A stretch of 64,000 nt of DNA from Arthrobacter ramosus (GCF_039535095.1 NZ_BAAAWN010000001.1:4402001-4466000); one strand, 5' to 3'. Positions 46,290 to 56,175 are shown, numbered from the stretch's first letter. The notes: generated by a model from the sequence alone, not told the origin. Numbers and translations: made by a program.

Positions 46290-46991
46290 TTAGGAGACGC
46301 GTTGGCCGAAGTTGTGCCGGCGGATCCAGGCGTGCATCGCGATGGCCGCTGCCGACGCCGCGTTCATGGAGCGTGTGGAACCGTACTGCTCGATCGACAA
46401 GGTGGCGACGGCGGCGTCGTGCACCTCGGGGGTCAGGCCGGGGCCCTCCTGCCCGAACACGAGCACGCAGTTGCGCGGAAGTTCGTACGTTTCGAGCGGC
46501 ACGGAATCGGGGAAGATGTCGATGCCGATGATGGCCAGGCCTTCCCCCTGCGCCCACTCCACGAAGTCCTCCACGGTGGGGTGGTGGCGGACGTGCTGGT
46601 AGCGGTCGGTGACCATGGCCCCGCGACGGTTCCACCGGCGTCGTCCGATGATGTGGACCTCCTTGGCGAGGAACGCATTGGCGGTGCGCACCACGGTGCC
46701 GATGTTGAGGTCGTGCTGCCAGTTCTCAATGGCAATGTGGAAATCGTGCCGGTGCGCGTCCAGATCCGCGACGATCGCTTCGTGCTTCCAGTAGCGGTAC
46801 TTGTCCACCACGTTGCGACGGTCGCCGTCCGCCAGGAGGTCCGGGTCCCACTGCTCGCCTTCCGGCCAGTCGCCTTCCCAGGGCCCGACGCCGACCTCCG
46901 GTTTCGCTTCCGACTCCCCCTCGGTAGAGGAGAGGAGGGACGAGACAGCAGTGGAGTCGGTAGGGGCAGGGTTCTGGGGCCGGTCAGTCAC
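46290..46991 (-). CDS. TrmH/SpoU family RNA 2'-O-methyltransferase
   Basis: 233 residues. After a 75-residue variable N-terminus, the SPOUT trefoil-knot motifs follow: motif 1 NIGTVVRTANAF, motif 2 LVFGQEGPGLTPE, motif 3 LSIEQYGSTRSMNAASAAAIAMHAW. It uses AdoMet to methylate ribose in rRNA or tRNA; the exact site is not predictable. It is transcribed toward fba from a 170-bp gap with nothing else evident. Confidence 0.87.
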   Translation of the reverse strand: MTDRPQNPAPTDSTAVSSLLSSTEGESEAKPEVGVGPWEGDWPEGEQWDPDLLADGDRRNVVDKYRYWKHEAIVADLDAHRHDFHIAIENWQHDLNIGTVVRTANAFLAKEVHIIGRRRWNRRGAMVTDRYQHVRHHPTVEDFVEWAQGEGLAIIGIDIFPDSVPLETYELPRNCVLVFGQEGPGLTPEVHDAAVATLSIEQYGSTRSMNAASAAAIAMHAWIRRHNFGQRVS

Positions 46992-47124
46992 TCTTCAACC
47001 CTAGCCCGGGCAGTACCGCCTGCGGCGCCGAAACCCAGTGCCGTAACGCAGGACACCCGGGTGTCTCGGAGACCGAAAGATGAAAGACTTGGGACGAGAA
47101 ACAGCCAATACGCGGAGGAAAAGC

Positions 47125-47955
47125 ATGGAGAACGCAACCGAGGCCCCGAAGAGCTCAGCCCTTTACCGCAATGGACACGAAATCGAATGCTGGCTCACGG
47201 ATATGGATGGTGTCCTGGTCCACGAAAACCAGGCGGTTCCCGGAGCGGCCGAACTGATCCAGCGCTGGGTGGACACGTCCAAGCGATTCCTCGTCCTCAC
47301 CAACAACTCCATCTTCACGCCGCGGGACTTGGCGGCCCGGCTGAGCTCCTCCGGCCTGGAAATTCCGGAGGAGAACATCTGGACATCGGCCCTGGCCACG
47401 GCACAGTTCCTCAAGGACCAGGTGCAGGGCTCGGAGTCCGGGAACCGCGCCTACACCATCGGTGAGGCAGGGCTCACGACGGCGCTGCACGAGGCCGGCT
47501 TCATCCTCACCGACCAGAACCCGGACTTCGTGGTGCTCGGCGAAACCCGGACCTACTCCTTCGAAGCGATCACCATGGCCATCCGGCTGATCCTGGCCGG
47601 GGCGCGCTTCATCGCCACCAACCCGGATGCCACCGGCCCCTCGAAGGACGGGCCGATGCCCGCCACCGGTGCCATCGCCGCGCTGATCTCCAAGGCGACC
47701 GGCCGTGAGCCCTACATTGTAGGCAAGCCGAACCCCATGATGTTCCGTTCCGCGATGAACCAGATCGACGCCCACTCCGAGACCACGGCAATGATCGGTG
47801 ACCGCATGGACACCGACATCATCGCAGGCATGGAAGCCGGGCTGCACACCGTCCTGGTGCTCAGCGGCATCACCCAGCGCGAGGACATCGCGGCCTTCCC
47901 GTTCCGGCCGAACCAGGTCCTGAATTCGGTAGCGGACCTCAAGAACCAGATCTAA
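47125..47955 (+). CDS. HAD-IIA family hydrolase (NagD-like)
   Basis: 276 residues from the ATG at 47125 with GGAGG upstream. HAD motif I D26-x-D28 (LTDMDGVLVHE), motif II LVLTNNS, motif III lysine in VGKPNPMMF, motif IV MIGDRMDTDI, and a C2-type cap between. It resembles NagD/p-nitrophenyl phosphatase proteins that remove phosphate from nucleotides or sugars. 17 bp before the tyrosine phosphatase gene, so likely one operon. Confidence 0.88.
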   Translation: MENATEAPKSSALYRNGHEIECWLTDMDGVLVHENQAVPGAAELIQRWVDTSKRFLVLTNNSIFTPRDLAARLSSSGLEIPEENIWTSALATAQFLKDQVQGSESGNRAYTIGEAGLTTALHEAGFILTDQNPDFVVLGETRTYSFEAITMAIRLILAGARFIATNPDATGPSKDGPMPATGAIAALISKATGREPYIVGKPNPMMFRSAMNQIDAHSETTAMIGDRMDTDIIAGMEAGLHTVLVLSGITQREDIAAFPFRPNQVLNSVADLKNQI

Positions 47956-47972
47956 GAAGAAGGGCTGGTGCC

Positions 47973-48650
47973 ATGGCTGTGCTGAACCTCCGGTCCCTGG
48001 GCGGTGGCCGCATCCTGAGGGGCAGCCAGCCGTTTGGCATGGACACCGCGGCGACGTCCGCCTTCCTGGAACTTCATGGCATCCGGACGGTTGTGGATCT
48101 CCGAAGCGAGTACGAGCGCGCCATCGTGCCCTGGCAGCTGGCCAACGGCGCCGTGGAGCTCGTGGAGAACCCCCTCGATCCGCGTACCGCTTCTGAGGGG
48201 CTCCAATCGATCCACACGGCCGAAGACCTTGGCGAGCTCTACCTTGGCTGGGTTCGCGCCCGCCCGGATTGGGTGGCCGAATCGCTGCGTCCCGCGGCCC
48301 AAGGCAAGCGGACGCTCATCCACTGCTCGCTCGGCAAGGACCGCACCGGCGTCGTATCCGCTCTTGCGCTCCTCGCGACGGGCACTGACCACGCCGCTGT
48401 CGTGGCGGACTACGCCGCAAGCACCGCCGCCCTCCCCACGATGTTGGAAACTATGTCGGCAGCCTGGCGGCTGGCTGTCCCCGAGGTTCCGGAGGAGGCA
48501 TTCAGTCCCTCGCTCATGCTGCTGCAGTCCCCCGAAGCTGCGATGGAATACTTCCTGGACCGTTTCGGGCACGAGTTCGGCAGCGCGGCGGATTACTTGC
48601 GCGACGCCGGCCTCAGTGGTTCCGAGCTGGACGGACTGCGGCTCAGGTAG
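47973..48650 (+). CDS. Tyrosine-protein phosphatase (dual-specificity-like)
   Basis: 225 residues. The catalytic P-loop HCSLGKDRTG (117-126) holds nucleophile C118 and R124; the front VVDLRSEYER motif is typical of the Y_phosphatase3 (MptpB/IphP-like) group. It dephosphorylates proteins or phosphoinositides; secretion is not indicated. Second gene of the HAD-phosphatase unit, convergent with the alpha/beta hydrolase. Confidence 0.86.
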   Translation: MAVLNLRSLGGGRILRGSQPFGMDTAATSAFLELHGIRTVVDLRSEYERAIVPWQLANGAVELVENPLDPRTASEGLQSIHTAEDLGELYLGWVRARPDWVAESLRPAAQGKRTLIHCSLGKDRTGVVSALALLATGTDHAAVVADYAASTAALPTMLETMSAAWRLAVPEVPEEAFSPSLMLLQSPEAAMEYFLDRFGHEFGSAADYLRDAGLSGSELDGLRLR

Positions 48651-48668
48651 CGGCCCTCGGAGCACCAG

Positions 48669-49721
48669 TCAGTAGAACACCACCCGCGGGCCGGCCCGCG
48701 GCAGCGGGAAGAGCTCGTTCTCCAGGTCTTCGATGATCGGATTGTAGATAAACGGATTCCACTGGGGGCTCGCGTGCGCCGGGCGGGCGCCGTCGGTCCG
48801 GCGGCCCGTGGACGCGATGTTGAGGGGGAATGTCTTGGCCCACGCTGCCCGGGCTGTTCCGTAGTTCACGGTGTCATCGTTCGGGTTTCCGATGAAGGCC
48901 ATGCGGGTGTCCCCCAGCCTGTCGACAAACCGCGTGCCGTCGAAATGGTAAATGTAGTCCGATTCGCTTTGGATCAGCACGCTCGAAGGCGCGATCGGGG
49001 AGAGCTGCTCCAGGGTCTGGTCCCAGATCTGCCCCCAAGTGCGTTCGTGCTTGTTCACCACCCGCTCGCCCAGCTCGTAGCCGCCGCGGAGGACCGAGGG
49101 AACCTGGAAGCCGCTCTCGTACAAGAACACGACGCCGTCGAACCAGCTTTGGTCGAGGATGTCGTACTTACTGAAGGGCGAAGAGTCCAACAGGATCAGC
49201 TTGACGCTGACTCCGTTCCTTTCACGCAGGAGCGCGGCCACTTCGGTGGCCAACATCCCGCCGAAACTGTGGCCGTAGAAATAGAGGGTGTTCAGCTTCC
49301 GCTCATTGATGTACGCGAGCACGGCGTCCACCACCTCGGCGACTTCCAGCCCCAGGTTGGAGTATCCGACGGCGGCCATCTGGCCCCGCTGCCGCAGCGA
49401 ACCGCGGATCGAGTTGAGGATCCATTGGGCCTCTTCCCAACTGGTCTTGTAACCGGGAAAGAGAATCCAACTCGAGTTGGGGTAGTACGACTCTGCGAAA
49501 TCGTCCCCCACAGGGAGGATCTTGGTGGTGCGACGTTCTGCCTGGACCTGTCGGGTAAACAGCATGTCGGCCGCGAGGGCCGTGGAAGCACCCGCTCCAA
49601 TCAGGAAGGAGCGGCGTGAAAAACTCTTCAGCTCGGCGGCTTGGCGGAGAACCCGGGCGAGCGATCCCGGGTCCTGCCAGCGCTGCTGCTTCCGGGGGAA
49701 TTTCCCGGCCTGAGGGTCCAC
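48669..49721 (-). CDS. Tat-exported alpha/beta hydrolase
   Basis: 350 residues. The twin-arginine signal SFSRRSFLIGAGASTALAA lies at about 33-51. The alpha/beta fold follows, with the nucleophile elbow GHSFGG (S152) and late His in a DTVNYG-like region. Similar proteins are predicted thioesterases, but here the protein is exported and no PKS genes are near. Substrate unknown. Confidence 0.72.
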   Translation of the reverse strand: MDPQAGKFPRKQQRWQDPGSLARVLRQAAELKSFSRRSFLIGAGASTALAADMLFTRQVQAERRTTKILPVGDDFAESYYPNSSWILFPGYKTSWEEAQWILNSIRGSLRQRGQMAAVGYSNLGLEVAEVVDAVLAYINERKLNTLYFYGHSFGGMLATEVAALLRERNGVSVKLILLDSSPFSKYDILDQSWFDGVVFLYESGFQVPSVLRGGYELGERVVNKHERTWGQIWDQTLEQLSPIAPSSVLIQSESDYIYHFDGTRFVDRLGDTRMAFIGNPNDDTVNYGTARAAWAKTFPLNIASTGRRTDGARPAHASPQWNPFIYNPIIEDLENELFPLPRAGPRVVFY

Positions 49722-49789
49722 GCAGCCAGCTTAGGCGCTTCCGCCGACGGGCACACGGTCCCCCTCAAACGCGCCCAGGCTTGGGAAGG

Positions 49790-50374
49790 TTAGTCGAGTC
49801 CCAGCTCGTCCTTGCCGAAGGCGAAGAGGTACGGCACGCCGGTTTCGGCTTCGATCTTTTCCTTGGCGCCAGTGTTGCGGTCCACGATGACGGCCACGGC
49901 CACCACGTTGCCACCGGCCTTGCGGACGCCTTCGACGGCGGTCAGTGCCGAGCCGCCGGTGGTGGAGGTGTCCTCGAGAACCACAACGTTGCGGCCCTCC
50001 ACCGAGGGACCTTCCACCTGGCGGCCCATGCCGTAGGACTTCTGCGCCTTGCGCACAACGAAGGCGTCAACGGCGCGGCCGGCGTCGGCGGCGGCGTGCA
50101 TCACAGCGGTACCGACCGGGTCCGCACCCATGGTCAGGCCGCCGGCGCACTCAACGGCGATCCCGGCGTCGTCGATCATGGAGAGCATGACCTGGCCAAC
50201 CAGCTTCGAAGCCTCGTGGTGGAGGGTGATGCGCCGCAAGTCGATGTAGTAGTCCGCCTCGGCGCCGCTGGAAAGGATCACCTTGCCGCGGACGACCGCC
50301 AGTTCTTTGATCAATTCAAGGAGGCGGGCACGGGCAGCGGCAGTGGCGGTGGCAGCATCAGAGGCGACAGTCAT
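49790..50374 (-). CDS. pyrE: Orotate phosphoribosyltransferase
   Basis: 194 residues. It makes OMP from orotate and PRPP in pyrimidine synthesis. The PRPP loop VVVLEDTSTTGGSAL and DLRRITLHHEAS are present. The ATG at 50374 begins MTVASDAATATAAARARLLELI, a normal start for the family. The gap of 209 bp to the next gene holds no gene I can support. Confidence 0.94.
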   Translation of the reverse strand: MTVASDAATATAAARARLLELIKELAVVRGKVILSSGAEADYYIDLRRITLHHEASKLVGQVMLSMIDDAGIAVECAGGLTMGADPVGTAVMHAAADAGRAVDAFVVRKAQKSYGMGRQVEGPSVEGRNVVVLEDTSTTGGSALTAVEGVRKAGGNVVAVAVIVDRNTGAKEKIEAETGVPYLFAFGKDELGLD

Positions 50375-50583
50375 GGTGCCTATTCTACGTAAAGCTGTCC
50401 GGGGCAGCGCACCGCCCTGCGACACGATGAATCCCTGGCGACGCCGGAATTCCGGTGTCGTGAGGCATTCTGGGTGGCGCCAAGGAAATTCCGCGTCGCC
50501 AGCGCTTGCGACGGCCGCGACCCCTTGGCGTTACCCGCCGTAACCTTTGAAATATCTGCGCGGGAGACGGTGTTCCCGCACAT

Positions 50584-51225
50584 ATGACAACAATCGGAAT
50601 CATCGGTGCAGGACACATTGGCAGCCAAGTCGCTCGCAAAGCAGTTGAGCTTGGCTATGACGTAGTGATCAGCAACTCGCGGGGACCGGAAACCCTGGCG
50701 GAACTGGTGGCGGCCCTTGGCACACATGCCCGGGCCGCAACACCGGCCGAGGCAGCAGCGGCAGGCGATTTCGCCGTCGTGACTGTTCCCCTCAGGAGCT
50801 ACCGGGAGATTCCTGTGGAGCCACTCGCGGGCAAGATTGTGATCGACACGAACAACTACTACTGGGAGCGGGACGGCCGCATCCCGGAGCTGGACAAGGG
50901 TGAGGCCACCACATCGGGCCTGCTGCAGAAGCACTTGCCCACGTCCAAGGTGGCCAAGGGTTTCAACCACATCATGGCGAAGGAGCTCGGCACCGACGGC
51001 ACCCCGGCGGGCTCCGAGAACCGCCGCGCACTGGCCACCGCCAGCGACTACCCCGAGGCCGCCGAACTCGTAGCGAAGCTCTACGACGAGTTCGGCTTCG
51101 ACACCGTCAATATCGGACCGCTCGATGAGAGCTGGCGCGTGGAGCGTGACCGCCCGGCCTACGTGATTCGGCAGAATGCCGCCGAACTCAAGGACAACCT
51201 GGCGAAAGCAAGGCGCACTGTCTAG
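50584..51225 (+). CDS. NADPH-dependent F420 reductase-like protein
   Basis: 213 residues. The N-terminal Rossmann motif is TIGIIGAGHIGSQVARKA, then VVISNSRGPETL and a hydride-site region VVTVPLRSYREIP. This matches the F420-dependent NADP reductase/6-phosphogluconate dehydrogenase-like group. Without other F420 genes near, it may use another partner. A long inverted repeat follows. Confidence 0.78.
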   Translation: MTTIGIIGAGHIGSQVARKAVELGYDVVISNSRGPETLAELVAALGTHARAATPAEAAAAGDFAVVTVPLRSYREIPVEPLAGKIVIDTNNYYWERDGRIPELDKGEATTSGLLQKHLPTSKVAKGFNHIMAKELGTDGTPAGSENRRALATASDYPEAAELVAKLYDEFGFDTVNIGPLDESWRVERDRPAYVIRQNAAELKDNLAKARRTV

Positions 51226-51233
51226 ACCTCCCA

Positions 51234-51275
51234 ACACAGCAGCCGCTTACCTCAGAAGGCAAGCGACTGCTGTGT
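51234..51275. terminator. Stem-loop between the F420-reductase-like and isomerase genes
   Basis: ACACAGCAG (51234-51242) with CTGCTGTGT (51267-51275); GCTT/AAGC extends the stem inward. T-rich on the plus side. Separates convergent genes. Confidence 0.7.
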
Positions 51276-51289
51276 TTAGGCTGATGTGT

Positions 51290-52189
51290 TTAGGCGTCGA
51301 CGACGGCGAGCCCGGCCAACGCGGCTGCCTTGCGGACATACGCCAAGTTCGACGCCGTCCGTTCCTCCAAAGGAAGCTCGGTGGAAAAGTCCTCCAGCGT
51401 GACCCAGGAGTCGTAACCAACTTCTGCGAGCGCCCGGAAGTAGCCCAGGACGCTTCCCTGTCCCTCGGCCAAGGGAGCCCATTCGTTGACCCACACGGCC
51501 GCACCCGATTCGTCCTTCGCCTCGGTGCGGACCCAGCGGGCGTTCTTCACATGGACATGCGCCAAATAGGGGCCCAGGAGCTGGAGTGCCGGCAACGGTG
51601 ATTCCCAGCCCTCGATCAGCAAGTTGCCGAGGTCATGGATAACGCCGACGTGCTGCGGATCCAGCCCTTCCAGCAATCGCCGGGCCGATGAGGCCGACGC
51701 CGTCACGGTTCCATGATGCAGTTCCACGAGGGCTTTGACGCCGTGGTGTGCTGCGCGGGAAGCAATCCACTCATAGTGTTCCCGGGTGGCGGCAAAGAGT
51801 TCCGGGTAGGACAGGCCAGTGGGTTCCTGGCCGCCCATGTTCGAGTTGCCCAGCGGCAGCACGTTCACGCGGACCTGCTTGGCACCCAAGGCTGCGGTCG
51901 CCGCGAGGACACGATCGACGTCGTCGTGGTTGTCGCAGCGGGCGTAGCCGCCGAGGCCGGAGAATTCCAACCCTGCTTCAGCGGTGAGGCGGGCAATCTC
52001 CGGAATCGAATCCTCCAAGCCCGTCATGGGCCAGGTGGCACGGTTCCCTGCCCAGAAGCCCGGTTCCGCCGCGTCTGCCTGGTCCGTAACGCGCCATTCG
52101 ATGCCGTCCCACCCCTGGGCTGCAAGCTTGGTGGCGGCTTCCTGCGGCGACCACTCGGGCGTGGATGCGGTAAAAACGGAGAACTTCAT
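51290..52189 (-). CDS. Sugar phosphate isomerase/epimerase (TIM barrel)
   Basis: 299 residues, AP-endonuclease-family-2 fold (MKFSVFTASTPEWSPQEAATKLAAQGWDGIEWR; HVGVIHDLGNLL; HVHVKNARWV; VTLEDFS). Last gene of the operon; its start overlaps the Gfo/Idh gene by 4 bp. In related pathways such enzymes isomerise or cleave 3-keto-glycosides formed by a neighbouring dehydrogenase. It differs clearly from the other isomerase of this operon at 53403. Confidence 0.85.
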   Translation of the reverse strand: MKFSVFTASTPEWSPQEAATKLAAQGWDGIEWRVTDQADAAEPGFWAGNRATWPMTGLEDSIPEIARLTAEAGLEFSGLGGYARCDNHDDVDRVLAATAALGAKQVRVNVLPLGNSNMGGQEPTGLSYPELFAATREHYEWIASRAAHHGVKALVELHHGTVTASASSARRLLEGLDPQHVGVIHDLGNLLIEGWESPLPALQLLGPYLAHVHVKNARWVRTEAKDESGAAVWVNEWAPLAEGQGSVLGYFRALAEVGYDSWVTLEDFSTELPLEERTASNLAYVRKAAALAGLAVVDA

Positions 52190-53406
52190 GCCGATACCTC
52201 TTCGCGGGTGCCCGGGTGGGAAGGTGCCCCACCGGTGCGGACCTCCACGTTGTTGTACTTGCCGGCTATGACGTCGGCGATCAGCACGGGCTGGCCCAGG
52301 GTTGCCGAGACATACAGGGCACGCACCGTGGCCAAGGCGGTCACTGCGTCCCGGACGGTAACGCCGGCGGGGCGTCCTGCCCGGATGGCCGCGATGATGT
52401 CGCGGTACTGGCGGACATGTCCAGCCGGATATACCGTGGGATCCAGTGCTTCGACGGTGTCGTCAGGGTATTTGGCGAGCTCGACGGCGGCCTGGTTCCC
52501 GCCGCCGAGGATGCCCATGGCACTGCTTTGCGAAGGATCGGCTGCGTCTGACGCGTGGAAGTACGCGAGGTCGTCGTTGTCGATCACCGCGGAACCCTTG
52601 CTGCCCATCACCTGGAGGCGGACGGTCAAGCCCGGGTACGCCGCCGTCGTCGCGTGCAACACGGCAAGGGCGCCGGATTCGAAGGTAAGGGTAGCTACGG
52701 CCGTGTCCTCCACCTCGACGCCTTCGTGGGCGAGAAGCGCGGTTTTGGCGCTGATCTCAAGGGGCCGGCCGAGGAACCACAAAAGCAGATCCACAGTGTG
52801 GACGCCCTGGTTCATGATGGCCCCACCACCGTCCATGGCCCAGGTTCCGCGCCACGCGCCCGAATCGTAGTAGCCCTGGCTTCGCCACCAGCTGACGGAG
52901 GCGACGGCGGAGGTCAGTGTGCCGAAGCGTCCGGCTCGACGGGCCTCGTCCACCACGCGGCTGGCCGGATCGAAGCGGTGCTGGCTGATCACCGTAGCCA
53001 CCAAGCCCTTGGCCTCGGCAGCCTTGGCCGCAGCCAGGATTTCGTCCGCCTTGCTCAAGTCAACGTCAAGGGGCTTTTCGATCACGACGTGTTTGCCGGC
53101 GTCGAGCACTTCCAGCGCTTGCTGGATGTGCAGCCCGCTGGGCGTAGCGATGATGACCAGGTCAACCGGTGCGGCGGCGAGCGCCTCGGCCAGCGTCAGG
53201 AAGACTGCCGGCTTCGGGTCGCCCTGGGCTTCGATCTTGGCGGCAAGCGCCTCGGAAGCCTCGGCAACCACATCCACAAGCGCTGTGATGACGAGCTCCG
53301 GGAATTCGCGGACCGCGGCCGAGTGGGTGCGGCCGATGACGCCGCACCCTACGATTGCGGCCCGGATCTCCGCGGGAGCGCCTGGAGCGTTTGAGACTTC
53401 GCTCAC
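52186..53406 (-). CDS. Gfo/Idh/MocA family oxidoreductase
   Basis: 406 residues. NAD-binding Rossmann motif GCGVIGRTH near residue 16; EKPLDVD with the catalytic-type lysine (HVVIEKPLDV); a C-terminal beta-sheet domain (ASVSWWRSQGYYDSG). It oxidises a sugar or cyclitol, probably to a keto sugar. Overlaps both neighbours by 4 bp, so it is within a tightly coupled operon. Confidence 0.88.
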   Translation of the reverse strand: MSEVSNAPGAPAEIRAAIVGCGVIGRTHSAAVREFPELVITALVDVVAEASEALAAKIEAQGDPKPAVFLTLAEALAAAPVDLVIIATPSGLHIQQALEVLDAGKHVVIEKPLDVDLSKADEILAAAKAAEAKGLVATVISQHRFDPASRVVDEARRAGRFGTLTSAVASVSWWRSQGYYDSGAWRGTWAMDGGGAIMNQGVHTVDLLLWFLGRPLEISAKTALLAHEGVEVEDTAVATLTFESGALAVLHATTAAYPGLTVRLQVMGSKGSAVIDNDDLAYFHASDAADPSQSSAMGILGGGNQAAVELAKYPDDTVEALDPTVYPAGHVRQYRDIIAAIRAGRPAGVTVRDAVTALATVRALYVSATLGQPVLIADVIAGKYNNVEVRTGGAPSHPGTREEVSA

Positions 53407-54248
53407 TTCGTCTCCACTCCTGCTTCATTGAGGACTTTCGCGAAAGCCCTCGCTGCAATGCCGAACGCCGTCGGGCCGGAGAAGCCTCCCAGTCCATGGG
53501 CGCCGGCCAAGTGTGGCTCGAGGCTCGCGAAGCCGGTGTACCCGTCGGCCTTCAAGGCCTCAACCGTGCGGAGGACATCGCCGTCGCCCTCGCCGGCCGG
53601 GACCACGGTGGCGTTCGAGAACAAGGCATCCTTCACCTGCAGGTATTCAAGGTGCGGGCGGAGCTTGGCGTAGCCGTCGTCGAAAGGCTTGACTCCCACC
53701 TGGACGAAGTTGGCTGCATCCCAAGCGACTTTGAGTGCGGGAGAGCCAACGGTTTCGATGATGTCTAAAACCCGTTCGGGGATATCCCCGTAGATGTCCT
53801 TCTCGTTTTCGTGCAGAAGTACGACGCCGGCCTCTTCCGCGACGTCCGCGAGGGCACGCATGCGTTCGATGACCGCCTCCCGGATGCTCTCCACCGCGAC
53901 GTCCTCGCCGTAGTAGAAGGAGAAGATCCGGATGTAGCGGGATTCCAGGACCTGCGCGGCGTTGACTGCCCGGCGGAGCCGTTCCACCTCGTGCTCGACG
54001 GGAAGGGAAACGTCCACTTTCCCGATCGGCGAGGCGATCGCGGAAACCTTCATGTCCGCGGCATCCAGCAAGGACTTCAGTTCACGAAGCTGCGCTTCAT
54101 CCAGATCCACGATGTTGGTTCCCCAGGCGCTGCGGACCTCAATGTGGTTGGCCCCCAATGCCTGCATCACGGCAATCTGGATCTTGGGGTCGTCGTCGAT
54201 CTCGTCGCCGAAGCCCGAGAGCTCCCATTCAACAGCTGGCGTGCTCAT
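53403..54248 (-). CDS. Sugar phosphate isomerase/epimerase (TIM barrel), second copy
   Basis: 281 residues from the ATG at 54248, 2 bp after the permease stop, with AGGAG nine bases upstream. AP-endonuclease-2 fold (WELSGFGDEIDDDPKIQ, HIEVRSAWGTN, LLHENEKDIYGD, VAWDAANFVQVG, YLQVKDA). The HEN and DAAN residues are the expected metal ligands. Second isomerase of the operon. Confidence 0.87.
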   Translation of the reverse strand: MSTPAVEWELSGFGDEIDDDPKIQIAVMQALGANHIEVRSAWGTNIVDLDEAQLRELKSLLDAADMKVSAIASPIGKVDVSLPVEHEVERLRRAVNAAQVLESRYIRIFSFYYGEDVAVESIREAVIERMRALADVAEEAGVVLLHENEKDIYGDIPERVLDIIETVGSPALKVAWDAANFVQVGVKPFDDGYAKLRPHLEYLQVKDALFSNATVVPAGEGDGDVLRTVEALKADGYTGFASLEPHLAGAHGLGGFSGPTAFGIAARAFAKVLNEAGVETK

Positions 54249-54250
54249 AG

Positions 54251-55171
54251 TTACTTGACTCCTCCGGCGGTCAGGCCGCCCACTAGGTAACGCTGGAAAA
54301 TCAGGTACAGGATGACCACCGGGGCGGCACACACAAGTGAAGCCGCCATCATCTGGCCGTAGAAGGGAATCGCGCCGCCCTCTTGCGAGGCACCGAAGAC
54401 CTGGAGCGCGACGGCGGCCGTCTGGCTTTCGGGCCGCGTCATGACCGAGGCGAACAGGACGTCGTTCCAGCCGAGCAGGAAGGCGAAAATACCGGAAACG
54501 ACGACGCCGGGCCAGCTCAGTGGGAGGATGATCCGCACCAGCACGCCCAGGTTGCTGGCGCCGTCGATCCTTGCCGCCTCTTCGAGTTCCCGCGGCAGGC
54601 CGCGCAGATAGGTGACCATCACCCAGGTGGAGAACGGCATCGCGAACGTCAGGTACGTCACGAACAAGCCCCACTGCGTACCAATGATCTGGATGCCCAA
54701 GTAGCTGGCGGACGAGGAGAACAGCACGAAGACCGGAAGCACCATGAGGGTACCGGGAACCGACTGCAGCGCCAACAGCCCGCGAAGGATCGTCAAGCGC
54801 CCACGGAACTGGTAGCGGACCAGGACGTAGGCAGTGGCGATCGACATCAGCGCGGAAACCACGGCGGTGGACCCGGCAACGAGCACGCTGTTGGCCAGGC
54901 CAGTGGCCAGTCCAACGCTCGTCCAGATCGTCGAGTAGTTCTCAAAGGAGAAGCTGGACGGGAAGAACTCGCCCCGGGCCACGCCGATGTCCGAGTTCAC
55001 GGACGCGAGGAAGATGTAAACGACCGGAATCAGCACCAGGGCACACAACACCGTCAGGATGATGGCGAGCATCGGGCCTGGCAGGAGCTTGGTGACTTCG
55101 TGCTGGCGTTTGGAGCCCGGGCGGAAGTTTTCGCTCGATTGGCGTCCGACGGCGGTAGTTGCGGTGCTCAC
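54251..55171 (-). CDS. Carbohydrate ABC transporter permease (MalG type), second operon
   Basis: 306 residues from the GTG at 55171 overlapping the previous permease stop by 4 bp. Six helices and the EAA loop ELEEAARIDGASNLGVLVRIILPL. Couples with the MalF-type permease at 55168. No ATPase gene is in the operon. Confidence 0.88.
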   Translation of the reverse strand: MSTATTAVGRQSSENFRPGSKRQHEVTKLLPGPMLAIILTVLCALVLIPVVYIFLASVNSDIGVARGEFFPSSFSFENYSTIWTSVGLATGLANSVLVAGSTAVVSALMSIATAYVLVRYQFRGRLTILRGLLALQSVPGTLMVLPVFVLFSSSASYLGIQIIGTQWGLFVTYLTFAMPFSTWVMVTYLRGLPRELEEAARIDGASNLGVLVRIILPLSWPGVVVSGIFAFLLGWNDVLFASVMTRPESQTAAVALQVFGASQEGGAIPFYGQMMAASLVCAAPVVILYLIFQRYLVGGLTAGGVK

Positions 55172-56163
55172 TTTTTGCCTCCGGGAGTTTCGGCGTCGTC
55201 GAGTTTGACGGCCCGCAGATAGACGAACAAGGGGATCGCGATCAGGATCAGCGAAATGAACGCCATGGCCGCGCTGAGCCCGAACCTGAAGCTCTGGAAG
55301 CTCGTGACGTAGGTGAGGATCGGGAGCAGCTCCACATCGGACGGAGCAGGTACCCCGAACAGGACGAACGGCAAGGTGAAGTTGTTGATGTGGTGCAGCA
55401 TGCCGATCAGGAACGCCAAGGCGAGCGGACCCTTGAGATACGGGAAGACCACATAGCGGAGCTTGTTCCACCACAGGGCACCGTCAAGAGCCGAGGCTTC
55501 GTGGACTTCGTGGTCCACGGACTGCAGCCCGGACAACGCCAGCAGGTAGACAAACGGCCACGATGCCCAGATCTGGACCAGGATCAGCGTCCAGTAAGAC
55601 TGGGGCCCGTTGAGCCAGAGTCCGGGGTCGATACCCACAGAATGCAGCGCCGAGTCGATGACGCTGCCCGGCTGGAACATGGTCCGCCAGACCGTGGCCA
55701 CCACGAAGGACGGAAGCACGTAGGGGATCAGGAAAATGGAGCGGATCACCGCGCGGCCCTTGAACGCGTTCTGGGTCGCGACGGCGCCGGCGATGCCGAG
55801 CGGGATGGTGACCACCATGGCGAGCAGCGAGTAGCTGACGCTGAGCCAGATGGCGTGCAGCAAGGGCGATGCGGTCAGCGCTTCGACGAAGTTCTGGACT
55901 CCGATGAACGGAGCGCTGACCCACTGGCGCAGCGAATACTGGTCCAGGTCCAGCCCAGACATGAAGACGCCGAGCAGGAGCGGCACCACGATGATGATCA
56001 CCATCAGCAGGCCGCCTGGAATCAACATCCACAAGGGCCGGTTGCGCTCGCTCAGCCCCTTGCGGCGCCGAGGCGTGTTGCCTGGCGACTGCGGGTCCGG
56101 CTTGGCAGCGCGGGACGACCTGCGGCGCGTGGACTTGCCCGCAGTCAATGAATCGGTGGACAT
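55168..56163 (-). CDS. Carbohydrate ABC transporter permease (MalF type), second operon
   Basis: 331 residues with a basic cytoplasmic N-terminus (about 1-42) and six helices. The EAA-like loop is HEVHEASALDGALWWNKLRYVVFPYL. 12 bp after the binding-protein stop. It forms the import channel with the MalG-type partner. Confidence 0.88.
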   Translation of the reverse strand: MSTDSLTAGKSTRRRSSRAAKPDPQSPGNTPRRRKGLSERNRPLWMLIPGGLLMVIIIVVPLLLGVFMSGLDLDQYSLRQWVSAPFIGVQNFVEALTASPLLHAIWLSVSYSLLAMVVTIPLGIAGAVATQNAFKGRAVIRSIFLIPYVLPSFVVATVWRTMFQPGSVIDSALHSVGIDPGLWLNGPQSYWTLILVQIWASWPFVYLLALSGLQSVDHEVHEASALDGALWWNKLRYVVFPYLKGPLALAFLIGMLHHINNFTLPFVLFGVPAPSDVELLPILTYVTSFQSFRFGLSAAMAFISLILIAIPLFVYLRAVKLDDAETPGGKK

Positions 56164-56175
56164 GTCAGTTCCTAC